Notes: generated by a model not told the origin, from the sequence alone. Shown: positions 27,477 to 36,467, numbered from the stretch's first letter. The stretch is 64,000 bases of DNA from Pseudoxanthomonas dokdonensis (GCF_001431405.1 NZ_LDJL01000017.1:1-64000), one strand, 5' to 3'. A program made the numbers and translations.

Positions 27477-28562
27477 ATGCGCCGGATTTCAGGTTTTTCC
27501 TTCGCCGCGGTCATGTTGCTGCTGACTGCTTTCTTCCTCCCGGGCATGGCCTGGGCGCAGTCGTCTGCGCGTACCGAAGGCGATGCCGCGGCCGCGCAGG
27601 GGGTGTACGAGGCCGAGGTCCCGGTCAATGGCCAGGCCGAATCGGACCGCAACAGCGGCTTCGCGCGGGCGATGGGCATCGTGCTGGGCAAGGTCTCCGG
27701 CGACCGTGCGGCGGCGACCAAGCCGCAGGTGCGCAGCGAGCTGCGCAACGCAGCCAACTATGTCGAAAGCTACGACTTCCGCCAGGACGAGGGCACCTCG
27801 GCCAGTGGTGCGCCGACCTTCCGGACCACCCTGGTGGTGCGTTTCGATCCTGCCCGCATTGATGCCATTGCCGGTGCGCTGGGGCTGGCGGTATGGCCCC
27901 AGCCGCGGCCGAAGCCGGTGATGTGGCTGGCGATCAACGACGGCAGCGGTCCGCGCCTGGTCGGCCTGCAGCAAGCCAATGCCGCGCGACCGGTGCTGGA
28001 CCGTGCGATCCAGCGCGGCTACCGCCTGGGCCTGCCGACCGGCAGCGCTTCCGAACAGGCACTGGCCGGTGCCATCTGGCGCCAGGACACGGCGGCGGTG
28101 GCGCGTGCATCGGCACGCTACAGCCCGCCGATGCAACTGGTCGGCAAACTCTATCGCGCCGATGGCGGCTGGCAGGCCGACTGGGTGTTCGTAGACGGCG
28201 GCAAGGTACTGTCGCGCTGGTCGTCCAGCAATGCCGATCCGCGCCAGGCCATGGCTTCTGGTGCCGATGGCGCCGCCGATGCGCTGATGAAGCGCTATGC
28301 CAAGGCCGGCACGGTCGGTACGCCGGGCGTCTACCGGGTGGTGTTCAACGGCATCAACAGCACTGCTGATTACATCCGCCTGATGAGCGCCCTGCAAAGC
28401 AACGTGGTGGTGCGCAACATCACGCCGGTCAGCGCCAATGGCAGCACCCTTGAGCTGGATCTGGATCTGGTTTCCGGGCTGCCGGGCTTCAAGCAGATGC
28501 TCGGCAATGACAGCATCCTGGTCGGTGGTGAAGGCGAACCTCCCGTATTCTTCCTCCAATAA
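27477..28562 (+). CDS. DUF2066 secreted protein
   Basis: A 361-residue protein with a signal peptide ending near residue 27 (FLPGMAWAQ) and a DUF2066 domain (YEAEVPVNGQAESDRNSGFARAM at its start, MWLAIND in the middle). The family is periplasmic or outer-membrane-associated with no known function and is typically found between purM and a PerM-like permease, as here. It is divergent from purM across about 298 bp in which I see no other gene, and is followed 23 bases later by the permease. Confidence 0.86.
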   Translation: MRRISGFSFAAVMLLLTAFFLPGMAWAQSSARTEGDAAAAQGVYEAEVPVNGQAESDRNSGFARAMGIVLGKVSGDRAAATKPQVRSELRNAANYVESYDFRQDEGTSASGAPTFRTTLVVRFDPARIDAIAGALGLAVWPQPRPKPVMWLAINDGSGPRLVGLQQANAARPVLDRAIQRGYRLGLPTGSASEQALAGAIWRQDTAAVARASARYSPPMQLVGKLYRADGGWQADWVFVDGGKVLSRWSSSNADPRQAMASGADGAADALMKRYAKAGTVGTPGVYRVVFNGINSTADYIRLMSALQSNVVVRNITPVSANGSTLELDLDLVSGLPGFKQMLGNDSILVGGEGEPPVFFLQ

Positions 28563-28585
28563 GCCGTCGGCAGGAGCTCAACCGC

Positions 28586-29746
28586 ATGGAACAAACCCCT
28601 ACCCCGGTCAGCACGCTGGCCAGGCGCTGGCAGTGGCTGCTGATCGCCGGCATCGTCGGTTGGCTCATCTATATGCTGTCGCCGGTGCTGACCCCGTTCG
28701 TGCTGGCGGCGCTGCTGGGCTGGCTCGGCGATCCGCTGGTCGATCGCCTGCAGCGCGCCGGGCGCTCGCGGCCGGTGGCGGTGACCCTGGTGTTCACCCT
28801 GATGGCGGCGCTGCTGACCCTGGCGTTGTTGATCCTGGTACCGATGATCGAGAAGCAGATCGGCACCCTGTTCGAATCATTGCCGGTCTATCGCGACTGG
28901 ATGGTGCATACCGCGCTGCCATGGGTGGAGCGGCGCACCGGGCTGGAACTGGTCTCGTGGCTGGATACCGACCGGATCATGGAATGGCTGCGCGGCCACT
29001 GGAAGCAGGCGGGCGGCGTGGCGGCGACATTCTTCGGCCACCTGTCGCGTTCCGGCTTCGCGGTCATGGCCTGGGTCGCCAACCTGGTGCTGTTGCCGAT
29101 CCTGACGTTCTACTTCCTGCGTGACTGGGACCTGCTGGTGGCCCGGGTGGCGGCGCTGGTACCGCGCGACCAGGTCAGCACGGTCAACCGGCTGGCGCGT
29201 GAGTCCAACGATGTGCTGGGCGCGTTCCTGCGTGGCCAGATCCTGGTCATGCTGGCACTGGGCGCCATCTACGCGATTGGCTTGTCGGTGGTAGGCCTGA
29301 AACTGGGACTGCTGATCGGCATCATCGCTGGTCTGATCAGCTTCGTGCCGTATCTGGGCACCGCCACCGGCATCGTGCTCGGGCTGATCGCCGCCGCTGT
29401 ACAGAGCCAGGGCGACTGGAACCTGATCGCGCTGGTGCTGGGTGTATTCGTGGTCGGGCAGATGCTGGAAGGCTACGTGCTGACCCCACGCATCGTCGGT
29501 GACCGCATCGGCCTGCACCCGGTGGCGGTGATTTTCGCGATCATGGCGGGCGGCCAGTTGTTCGGCTTCCTTGGCATGCTGATCGCCCTGCCAGTGGCGG
29601 CAGTCACCAACGTCATGCTGCGCTACGCCCATGAGCGCTATACCCACAGCCATCTGTACGCAGGTGACGCGGCCGAGGTGGAGCCCGCAGCGCCGGTGGC
29701 GACCATCGTGATGCCTCCCAGTGACACGGAGCAACCGGGTCCGTGA
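28586..29746 (+). CDS. AI-2E/PerM family permease
   Basis: A 386-residue polytopic membrane protein with about eight hydrophobic segments, two at the N-terminus (WLLIAGIVGWLIYMLSPVLTPFVLAALLGW by position) and a cluster after residue 140. It matches the AI-2E transporter/PerM family (NDVLGAFLRGQILVMLALG, LISFVPYLGT, LTPRIVGDRIGLHPVAVI). The family includes transporters of quorum signals and Na+/H+ antiporters, so the substrate is open. Its stop overlaps the hda start as GTGA. Confidence 0.9.
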   Translation: MEQTPTPVSTLARRWQWLLIAGIVGWLIYMLSPVLTPFVLAALLGWLGDPLVDRLQRAGRSRPVAVTLVFTLMAALLTLALLILVPMIEKQIGTLFESLPVYRDWMVHTALPWVERRTGLELVSWLDTDRIMEWLRGHWKQAGGVAATFFGHLSRSGFAVMAWVANLVLLPILTFYFLRDWDLLVARVAALVPRDQVSTVNRLARESNDVLGAFLRGQILVMLALGAIYAIGLSVVGLKLGLLIGIIAGLISFVPYLGTATGIVLGLIAAAVQSQGDWNLIALVLGVFVVGQMLEGYVLTPRIVGDRIGLHPVAVIFAIMAGGQLFGFLGMLIALPVAAVTNVMLRYAHERYTHSHLYAGDAAEVEPAAPVATIVMPPSDTEQPGP

Positions 29747-30474
29747 CAGCGTCCGCCGGCAACCATCCAGGTGCCAGTCCGCAACTGCCGCTGGCATTGC
29801 GGTTTCCACCGGATCAGCGATTTGAAACCTATATCAATGCCCCTCCGGGGGCATTGCCGCAATTGCGTGCATTGGCATTGCAGCCGGCGCAGGACTGGGT
29901 ATTCCTGAGTGGTCCTGGCGGCGTCGGCAAAACCCATCTGTTGCTGTCGACCTGCGCTGAAGCCAGCGCCGCTGGTCGCCGGGTAGCCTATCTGTCGCTG
30001 CATACGGCTGCAGGCCGGCTGGGTGATGCCTTGCAGGCGCTTGAAGGCAATGATGTGGTGGCATTGGACAACGTGCAGGCGATCGTCGGCAATCGCGATG
30101 ACGAAATCGCTTTGTTCGACGCTCACAACCGTGCTCGCACGGCTGGCACCGGGATTCTGTACGCATCGCGCGAAAACCCCGCAGAGCTGCCGTTGCTGTT
30201 GCCCGATCTGCGTTCGCGTCTGTCGCAATGCGCGCGTATTGCTTTGGCGCCACTGGACGATGACGGTCGTCGCGAAGTGCTGGCACAACGGGCGCAGCGA
30301 CGTGGTCTGATTGTCGATGATGCAGCCTTGGACTGGCTGTTGCGACGCACCGGTCGGGATCTGGTCGGTCTTACCGGCATGCTTGAACGGCTCGACCGTG
30401 CATCGCTGGCCGAACAGCGCAAACTGACGGTGCCATTCCTGCGCAAAGTACTGGGCAACACGAACGAGGGCTAG
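29743..30474 (+). CDS. hda: DnaA regulatory inactivator Hda
   Basis: A 243-residue AAA+ protein related to DnaA. With the DNA-loaded beta clamp, Hda triggers ATP hydrolysis by DnaA and prevents re-initiation. The N-terminal clamp-binding motif is QLPLAL (residues 14-19), Walker A is GPGGVGKTH, the Walker B equivalent is VVALDNV, and the arginine-finger region is LPDLRSRL. It starts with GTG overlapping the permease stop. The neighbouring purM and permease genes match the E. coli hda surroundings in part. Confidence 0.92.
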   Translation: MTASAGNHPGASPQLPLALRFPPDQRFETYINAPPGALPQLRALALQPAQDWVFLSGPGGVGKTHLLLSTCAEASAAGRRVAYLSLHTAAGRLGDALQALEGNDVVALDNVQAIVGNRDDEIALFDAHNRARTAGTGILYASRENPAELPLLLPDLRSRLSQCARIALAPLDDDGRREVLAQRAQRRGLIVDDAALDWLLRRTGRDLVGLTGMLERLDRASLAEQRKLTVPFLRKVLGNTNEG

Positions 30475-30494
30475 GCCCGGTCCCGCGTGGTTGT

Positions 30495-31199
30495 TCAGAC
30501 GCTGGTGTTGTCGCCCAGTTGCCGGTCCAGTAGTTGCAGCCGCTGCGGGGTGCCGACATCGGTCCAGCGGCCGCGATGGTGTTCACCGCTGACGCGCTGT
30601 GCGTTCATCGCGCTTCGCAGCAATGGCGCGAGCTTGAAGCGGGCAGGGCCATCTTCCAGTCCAGTGTCCGCTATCGGCCGGCGTTGCAGCAGCTCGGGCC
30701 GATAGACACCGATGCCGGAAAACGTCAGTCGCGGCGACCCGTCACTGGCCAGCAATGACGAAGCCGACAGATGGAAATCCCCCTGCGGGTTGTGCGGCGG
30801 GTTGTCGACCAGCACCAGGTGCGCCTCGCCGATGGGAGTCGATGGCAGGTGGGCGAAGTCGTAGTCGGTCCAGATATCGCCATTGACGGCAATGAACGGT
30901 CCGTCACCCAGGATCGGCAGCGCATGCTGCATGCCGCCGCCGGTTTCCAGCGGCGTCGGTCCTTCATACGAATAGTGCAGTCTCAGACCCCACCTGCTGC
31001 CATCGCCGAGCACCTGCGGGAACTGTCCGGCCAGCCAACTGGTGTTGATGACGACATCGCGGATGCCGCGCGCCGCCAGTTTTTCAAGATGCCAGACGAT
31101 CAGCGGTTTGCCACCGGCCTGCAGCAGCGGCTTGGCGGTATGGTCGGTCAGCGGGCGCATGCGTTCGCCCAGCCCGGCGGCGAATATCAGGGCCTTCAT
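30495..31199 (-). CDS. murU: N-acetylmuramate alpha-1-phosphate uridylyltransferase MurU
   Basis: A 234-residue nucleotidyltransferase with the signature MKALIFAAGLGERMRPLTDHTAKPLL by position (residues 1-26), PLETGGGMQHAL and AVNGDIWTDYDF. MurU makes UDP-MurNAc from MurNAc-1-phosphate in a recycling route that bypasses MurA. Its start overlaps the amgK stop by 4 bases (ATGA), which makes the assignment to MurU rather than a mannose-1-phosphate guanylyltransferase firm. It converges on hda with 20 bp between stops. Confidence 0.93.
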   Translation of the reverse strand: MKALIFAAGLGERMRPLTDHTAKPLLQAGGKPLIVWHLEKLAARGIRDVVINTSWLAGQFPQVLGDGSRWGLRLHYSYEGPTPLETGGGMQHALPILGDGPFIAVNGDIWTDYDFAHLPSTPIGEAHLVLVDNPPHNPQGDFHLSASSLLASDGSPRLTFSGIGVYRPELLQRRPIADTGLEDGPARFKLAPLLRSAMNAQRVSGEHHRGRWTDVGTPQRLQLLDRQLGDNTSV

Positions 31200-32212
31200 G
31201 TATCGGCCTGCAGGCGTGCCATCGCCGGTTTGATGCGGTTCTCCAGCAGTATCTGCAGCGCCGACAGCTGGGGGTGCCTGGGCAAAACTTCCTCGAGATA
31301 ACGGATGAAGCGCGGTGCATCCTGCAGGTAGCGGGACTTGCCATCGCGATAATGCAGGCGCGAAAAGATCCCCAGTATCTTGAGATGGCGCTGGATGCCG
31401 GACCAGTCCGCGTCGCGCAGGAAGCTCGTCCAGTCCGGTACCGGCAGACTGGCCTCGATGGCCATCTGGTGATAGCGCGCCAGCCAGCCGTCGACCCGCG
31501 CCAGTGGCCAGCTCAGGAATGCATCCTTGAACAGGCTGGCCGGGTCATAGGCAACCGGTCCACGCACGCAATCCTGGAAATCCAGCAGCGCCGGTGTCGG
31601 CAGTGTCGGCATCAGGTTGCGTGGCATGAAATCGCGATGTACCAATACCTTTTTCTGGCCCAAGGCATTGTCCATCAGCCGCCGCTGTGCCAGTTCCAGC
31701 TGTTCGGCACCTTCGCAGTCCAGTTCGATGCCGAGATGGCGGCGCAGAAACCATTCCTCGAACAGACCGGCATCGCGTTGCAGCAGCGCCTCGCCGAATA
31801 TGCCGGCATCATCCGGCACCGGCAGCGCCTGCAGGCGCAACAGCTGGCCAAGCGCGCGATCGAACCACTCATCGGCATTGTCATCGCTGATGATCTGGGC
31901 CAAGGTCGGGCCACCGAGATCCTCCAGCAGCAGGAAGCCTGCGTCGAGGTCACGGGCCAGCACCTGCGGGACGCGCACGCCACCGGTATCCAGGCGGTCG
32001 CGCCATGCCAGCCACGGTCTGACGTCATCGGTGTCCGGCGGTGCATCCATGACGATAAGGCTCGGGTCGACGCTGTCGGTCCGCCAGTAACTGCGGAACC
32101 CGGCATCGACCGACGCACGCGACAACTGCAGGCCAGCACTGCCGGTCACCGCGCGCGCCCATTGCAGGCGTTGGGCTGCACGTGCAGTGTCGTCCTGAAG
32201 CGAAGATGTCAT
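31196..32212 (-). CDS. amgK: N-acetylmuramate/N-acetylglucosamine kinase AmgK
   Basis: A 338-residue aminoglycoside-phosphotransferase-fold kinase that phosphorylates the anomeric position of MurNAc. The kinase motifs are LLLEDLGGPTLAQ, the catalytic loop VHRDFMPRNLM (near residue 215) and the metal-binding LLDFQDCVRGPVAYD. Coupling to murU defines the anomeric MurNAc recycling pathway first described in Pseudomonas putida. ATG 32212 is chosen; the frame is open further upstream, but that part is antisense to xanB. Confidence 0.93.
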   Translation of the reverse strand: MTSSLQDDTARAAQRLQWARAVTGSAGLQLSRASVDAGFRSYWRTDSVDPSLIVMDAPPDTDDVRPWLAWRDRLDTGGVRVPQVLARDLDAGFLLLEDLGGPTLAQIISDDNADEWFDRALGQLLRLQALPVPDDAGIFGEALLQRDAGLFEEWFLRRHLGIELDCEGAEQLELAQRRLMDNALGQKKVLVHRDFMPRNLMPTLPTPALLDFQDCVRGPVAYDPASLFKDAFLSWPLARVDGWLARYHQMAIEASLPVPDWTSFLRDADWSGIQRHLKILGIFSRLHYRDGKSRYLQDAPRFIRYLEEVLPRHPQLSALQILLENRIKPAMARLQADT

Positions 32213-32283
32213 GCGCAAATCGCACCTGGGTAAGTAGTCCGTGGCACAGGGTAAACTGAGCCCTGGCGACTTGCGAGGACTCC

Positions 32284-33689
32284 ATGGCACATCTTCAGAT
32301 TGTTCTGCTGTCCGGAGGATCCGGCACCCGTTTGTGGCCTCTGTCGCGCGAGGGCTACCCCAAGCAGTTCCTGCCGCTGGTGGGCGACAAGACCATGCTG
32401 CAGGAAACGTGGCTGCGGGTGGCGCCCTGTCCACTGGCGCGCCGATCGTGGTCGCCAACGAAGAACATCGTTTCCTGGTCGCCGAGCAGCTCCGGCAGCT
32501 GGGTGCGCCAACACCGGCGATCGTGCTGGAACCGGTCGGCCGGAATACCGCGCCGGCCATCGCCGCGGCTGCACTGCAAGCCAGTCTGGTGGGGCAGGAT
32601 CCGATCCTGCTGGTGTTGCCGTCCGACCACGTGGTGGCGGATGCGGCTGCGTTCCGTGGAGCGATAACCCAGGCAATACCGGCGGCGGAAGGCGGTGCGC
32701 TGGTGACCTTCGGCATCGTGCCCGATGCGCCGGAAACCGGTTTCGGCTATATCCAGGCCCAGCCAGGACATGGCATCCGTCCGGTGCAACGATTTGTCGA
32801 AAAACCTGATGAAGCCACCGCCGAGCGCTATCTGCGGGAAGGTGGTTATTACTGGAACAGCGGCATGTTCCTGTTTCGTGCCAGCGCCTATCTGGCGGAG
32901 CTTGGCAAATTCCAGCCGGCCATGCTGGAGGCGGTGCGCGATTCGCTGCAATCGGCGCGACAGGGCGGCGATTTCATCCGCCTGGACAAGGATGCGTTCG
33001 CTGCCAGCCCGGCCGATTCGATCGACTACGCGGTGATGGAAAAGACCGGCGAGGCGATGGTGTTGCCGGTCGATATCGGCTGGAATGACGTCGGCAGCTG
33101 GTCGGCTTTGTGGGACGTGGCCGAGCGCGATGAGGATGGCAATGCGCACCACGGTGATGTCATCGCGGTGGACAGCCGCAACAGCTATGCCTATGCACAG
33201 CGCCTGGTTGCCCTGGTCGGCGTCGATGACCTGGTGGTGGTGGAAACCGACGATGCCGTGCTGGTGGCGCGCAAGGATCGGGTCCAGGAGGTCAAGCAAG
33301 TGGTTGCCCGCCTCAAGCAGTCACAGCGCAGCCAGGCCATCCTGCATCGGGAAGTGCACCGGCCTTGGGGCAGCTACGATTCGGTCGATATCGGCAGCCG
33401 TCACCAGGTCAAGCGGATCAAGGTCAAACCAGGCGCCCAGTTGTCCCTGCAATCGCATCGGCACCGTGCCGAACACTGGATCGTAGTGAAAGGCGTTGCC
33501 CGCGTCACCCGTGACAATGATGTGTTCGAGCTGTACGAAAACCAGTCGACCTACATTCCGATCGGCGCCAAGCATCGACTGGAAAATCCCGGCAGCCAAT
33601 GGCTGGAGCTGGTCGAAGTGCAGTCCGGTGACTATCTGGGCGAGGACGACATCGTCCGCTATTCCGACATCTACGGTCGTAGCGAATAG
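32284..33689 (+). CDS. xanB: XanB-type mannose-1-phosphate guanylyltransferase/mannose-6-phosphate isomerase, frameshifted
   Basis: A bifunctional enzyme for GDP-mannose, needed for exopolysaccharide and LPS. The nucleotidyltransferase opens with LLSGGSGTRLWPLSREGYPK, and the C-terminal cupin isomerase has VHRPWGSYD and QLSLQSHRHRAEHW. The reading frame changes at about 32425-32430: residues up to WLRVAP are in the frame of ATG 32284, and APIVVANEEHRF onward is one base out. Restoring one C in the CCC run at 32425-32427 rejoins a full-length protein (about 468 residues). Unrepaired, the N-terminal product stops at 32667. This is either a real mutation or a homopolymer sequencing error. Confidence 0.9.
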
Positions 33690-33785
33690 CCTGGCAGCGT
33701 GTCCCGCGGTAGTGGCCGCGCCTGTTTCGTTCAAGCATGGGTGGCGGGCGATCCCGCAATGCACTTCCGTAATCAGGCAAACAAA

Positions 33786-33810
33786 AAAAGCCCCGCAATG
33801 CGGGGCTTTT
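33786..33810. terminator. Bidirectional rho-independent terminator
   Basis: AAAAGCCCCG and CGGGGCTTTT make a perfect 10-bp stem with a 5-base loop, with A- and T-runs on the two sides. It sits between the convergent xanB and M20 peptidase genes and should stop both transcripts. Confidence 0.93.
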
Positions 33811-33828
33811 CTGTTCGATTAAGCAGCT

Positions 33829-35319
33829 TCAGCAGCAACCATGGTCGCCGTGCTGCTCGCCGCCCGCGACCGCCGCCACGCCGGCCGTTTCGCCGCGGAC
33901 GCTGGCGGCATGATGCTCGGCCAGCACCCGGGCCACACAGGCGGTGACCTTCTTGCCCATCGGGATGTGCAGGAACTCGTTTGGACCGTGAGCGTTGGAA
34001 TGCGGACCCAGCACGCCCGTGATCATGAACTGCGCACCGGGGAATTTCTCGCCCAGCATACCCATGAATGGAATGGTGCCGCCTTCGCCCATGTACATCG
34101 CCGGCGCGCCAAAGAATTCCTGGCTGGCGTCGTCGATGGCCTTGGACAGCCAGGGTGACATCGCCGGCGCATTCCAGCCGGTGCTGGCTTTTTCCAGTTC
34201 CAGGCTGACATGGGCGCCATTCGGCGGGTCCTTCAGCAGCAGGTCCTTCAGCAGTTCGCCGGCCTGCTTGCCATCCAGCGTCGGCGGCAGTCGCAGCGAC
34301 ACCTTCACCGAGGTATGCGGGCGCAGCACGTTGCCGGCCGATGATAATGCCGGCAGGCCGTCGGCACCGGTGATCGACAACGCCGATCGCCAGGTCCGGT
34401 TGAGCACCAGTTCGGTCAGATCTTCGGCCATCGGGGTCATCCCCGGCAGGAACGGAAATTTGTCGAACACCGCCGTATCCAGCACCTGCGCGGCCTGCTG
34501 CGCCTGGGCCAGGCGTTCGGCGGGGACCTCGACCTGCAGACCCTCAGGCAGGATGCGGCCGGTGTTTTCGTCCTCCAGGCGGGATAGCAACTGCCGCAGC
34601 AGGCGGAAACTGGAGGGCACGACGCCCGAGGCATCACCGGAATGCACGCCTTCCTCCAGCACCTTGACCGTGAAGTTGCCGCCGGCCATGCCGCGCAGGG
34701 AGGTCGTGCACCACAGCTGGTCGTAGTTGCCGCAGCCCGAGTCCAGGCATACCACCAGTGACGGCTTGCCAATCCTGTCGGCCAGATGATCGACATAGGC
34801 GGGCAGGTCGTAGCTGCCGGATTCCTCGCAGGCTTCAATCAGGATCACGCAGCGGGCGTGCGGGACGCCTTGTTCCTGCAGCGCCTGGATGGCGGTCAGC
34901 GAGCCGAAGATCGCATAGCCGTCATCGGCGCCGCCGCGTCCGTACAGCTTGTCGCCCTTGAGCACCGGCTTCCATGGACCCAGGTCGTCGTCCCAGCCGG
35001 TCATTTCCGGCTGCTTGTCCAAATGCCCATACAGCAGCACGGTGTCCTGGCCGGTATCGGCGCCGCTGGCGGCAATTTCGATGAAAATCAGCGGGGTGCG
35101 CTCAGGCAGGCGGATGACTTCGAGGGCCATGCCCTTGACCGGCTGTGCCTTGGCCCAGTCCTGCATCAGGGTGACCGCCTGCTCCATGTAGCCGTTGGCC
35201 ACCCAGTCCTTGTCGAACATCGGCGACTTGTTGGGTATGCGGATGTATTCGACCAGTTGCGGCACGATTTCCTGGTCCCATTTGTCGGCGACGAACGCAT
35301 CGACTTTGGCGGTGTCCAT
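33829..35319 (-). CDS. M20 family metallopeptidase (dipeptidase-like)
   Basis: A 496-residue M20/M28-type dizinc peptidase. Metal-site segments are LLYGHLDKQPE, LYGRGGADDGYA, CEESGSYDLPAY and GPHSNAHGPNEF at the C-terminal His. A dimerisation domain lies between about residues 210 and 360. The large size and GWDDDLGPWKPVL match the CNDP/DapE-like dipeptidases common in Xanthomonadaceae. GAGGAG lies 5 bases before ATG 35319. The C-terminus ends in GEQHGDHGCC, a His/Cys tail that could bind metal. Confidence 0.9.
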   Translation of the reverse strand: MDTAKVDAFVADKWDQEIVPQLVEYIRIPNKSPMFDKDWVANGYMEQAVTLMQDWAKAQPVKGMALEVIRLPERTPLIFIEIAASGADTGQDTVLLYGHLDKQPEMTGWDDDLGPWKPVLKGDKLYGRGGADDGYAIFGSLTAIQALQEQGVPHARCVILIEACEESGSYDLPAYVDHLADRIGKPSLVVCLDSGCGNYDQLWCTTSLRGMAGGNFTVKVLEEGVHSGDASGVVPSSFRLLRQLLSRLEDENTGRILPEGLQVEVPAERLAQAQQAAQVLDTAVFDKFPFLPGMTPMAEDLTELVLNRTWRSALSITGADGLPALSSAGNVLRPHTSVKVSLRLPPTLDGKQAGELLKDLLLKDPPNGAHVSLELEKASTGWNAPAMSPWLSKAIDDASQEFFGAPAMYMGEGGTIPFMGMLGEKFPGAQFMITGVLGPHSNAHGPNEFLHIPMGKKVTACVARVLAEHHAASVRGETAGVAAVAGGEQHGDHGCC

Positions 35320-35366
35320 AACATCTCCTCGGGAATTGTGAGGACATTCTACGCCGGTCGCCAAGG

Positions 35367-35382
35367 GTAGGAAATTTCCTAC
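35367..35382. promoter_or_regulatory. Perfect 16-bp palindrome, candidate operator
   Basis: GTAGGAAATTTCCTAC is a perfect palindrome 48 bp upstream of the peptidase start and 175 bp upstream of the ComEA-like gene, in a gap with no gene. Its A/T-centred symmetry is typical of a dimeric repressor or response-regulator site. I do not know the protein that binds it. Confidence 0.55.
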
Positions 35383-35556
35383 GAGGGGCAACGGCCTTTT
35401 CCGGCAGTTTTTGTGGATGCCAAGGGATATCTTGTGGCCATGGCAACAAGCAGACTGTTTCCACCGTTCCTCAGGATGAACAGGAACGGAAACTCCGGGG
35501 CCGCCGGGTGAATCCTGGCAGCCGCGAAGGACCAGTCAAATACAAGGAGAGTTGCC

Positions 35557-35901
35557 ATGGAATCGATCGCCAACCTGCTGAAAGCCCTAGCACTGTCGCT
35601 GGTGCTGGCCACCAGCGCATTTGCAGCCGACAAGGTGAACATCAACACCGCGGATGCAAGTCAGCTGCAGGCAGACCTGATCGGAATAGGCCCGTCCAAA
35701 GCGGAGGCCATTGTTGACTATCGCAAGACCAATGGACCCTTCAAGAGCCCGGAGGAACTGGCGATGGTCAAGGGAATCGGATTGAAGACAATCGAGAAGA
35801 ATCGAGACCGTATTGAACTTCGCACTCCCGCCGTACCGGCCAAGCGCGCAGGTGCCAGTAAACCGGTTGACAAGAAGCCGGCGGCACTGACACGTCGCTA
35901 A
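35557..35901 (+). CDS. ComEA-like helix-hairpin-helix DNA-binding protein
   Basis: A 114-residue protein: signal peptide (ALALSLVLATSAFA, cleavage near 23), then a ComEA-type (HhH)2 domain starting DKVNINTADASQLQ with the hairpins LIGIGPSKAEAIVDYR and VKGIGLKTIEKNR, and a basic, proline-rich tail. ComEA proteins bind transforming DNA in the periplasm of naturally competent bacteria. AAGGAGAG lies 8 bases before the ATG. No other competence genes are adjacent, so a role in DNA uptake is inferred from the family. Confidence 0.88.
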   Translation: MESIANLLKALALSLVLATSAFAADKVNINTADASQLQADLIGIGPSKAEAIVDYRKTNGPFKSPEELAMVKGIGLKTIEKNRDRIELRTPAVPAKRAGASKPVDKKPAALTRR

Positions 35902-36081
35902 ACAGAACCCCCGCCTTGGCCATCGCAGGATGCGTGACCAGGACGGAAAGGGGCAGGAAGCCGTAGGGGGAGAGGGAAGGATGCCGACAGGGACGTACTA
36001 ATCAACAGGATGCACCGCACGGATGGGTAGCACAGCAGGCAGGACGTCTGCAGACAGGCAAGGAGCCAACACGGAAGTATT

Positions 36082-36123
36082 GACCGCCCGGAGCATGGAT
36101 ATGCTGCCGGGCGGTCGTCTTTT
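36082..36123 (+). terminator. Rho-independent terminator downstream of comEA-like gene
   Basis: GACCGCCCGGAGCAT pairs with ATGCTGCCGGGCGGTC (one bulged G) around a GGAT loop and is followed by GTCTTTT. It lies 181 bp after the ComEA-like stop; the sequence between holds no gene. Confidence 0.8.
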
Positions 36124-36289
36124 GTGGCCGACTGAAGTGGGTCTCTCACACCGATGTACAGTCGCGGGAGATGTATTTGCTGAAAAGCGCTCCGCGGGCG
36201 AATGCATCATTCAGTGGGCCATGAACATTACCTGCTGGCCAGCCGCGCTGGCCATGCCGCCGATGGCGGCGACGCAAGCATCAACCTTT

Positions 36290-36322
36290 GCTAGCTGCCG
36301 ACGCGTCGCGTCGGCAGCTAGC
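36290..36322. repeat. Perfect inverted repeat, 15-bp arms
   Basis: GCTAGCTGCCGACGC and GCGTCGGCAGCTAGC are exact inverted arms around a 3-base GTC loop. The right arm runs directly into the 12-bp tandem array that follows and contributes its first unit. There is no U-run after the stem in either direction, so a simple terminator is unlikely. Confidence 0.85.
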
Positions 36323-36467
36323 CCGGCAGCTAGCCCGGCAACAAGCCCGGCAACAAGTCCGACAGCAGCCCGACAGCAAGCCCGACAGCAAGTCCGACAG
36401 CAAGTCCGACAGCAAGTCCGACAGCAAGTCCGACAGCAAGTCCGACAGCAAGTCCGACAGCAAGCCA
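36313..36467. repeat. Tandem array of about thirteen 12-bp units
   Basis: The units evolve along the array: GGCAGCTAGCCC (x2), GGCAACAAGCCC, GGCAACAAGTCC, an 11-bp GACAGCAGCCC, then GACAGCAAGCCC and six GACAGCAAGTCC-type units, ending GACAGCAAGCCA. The array lies between the ComEA-like gene and hutD. Because the unit is 12 bp and stop-free, every frame stays open with tetrapeptide repeats, but I see no gene that uses it. Confidence 0.85.

Noticed and set aside
32425..32430. Programmed ribosomal frameshift in xanB
   Set aside because: No slippery heptamer or downstream structure is evident, and XanB is a single uninterrupted protein in relatives. A one-base loss in a C run is simpler.
36313..36467. 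CRISPR array
   Set aside because: Units are 12 bp, head to tail and without spacers, and no cas genes are present.
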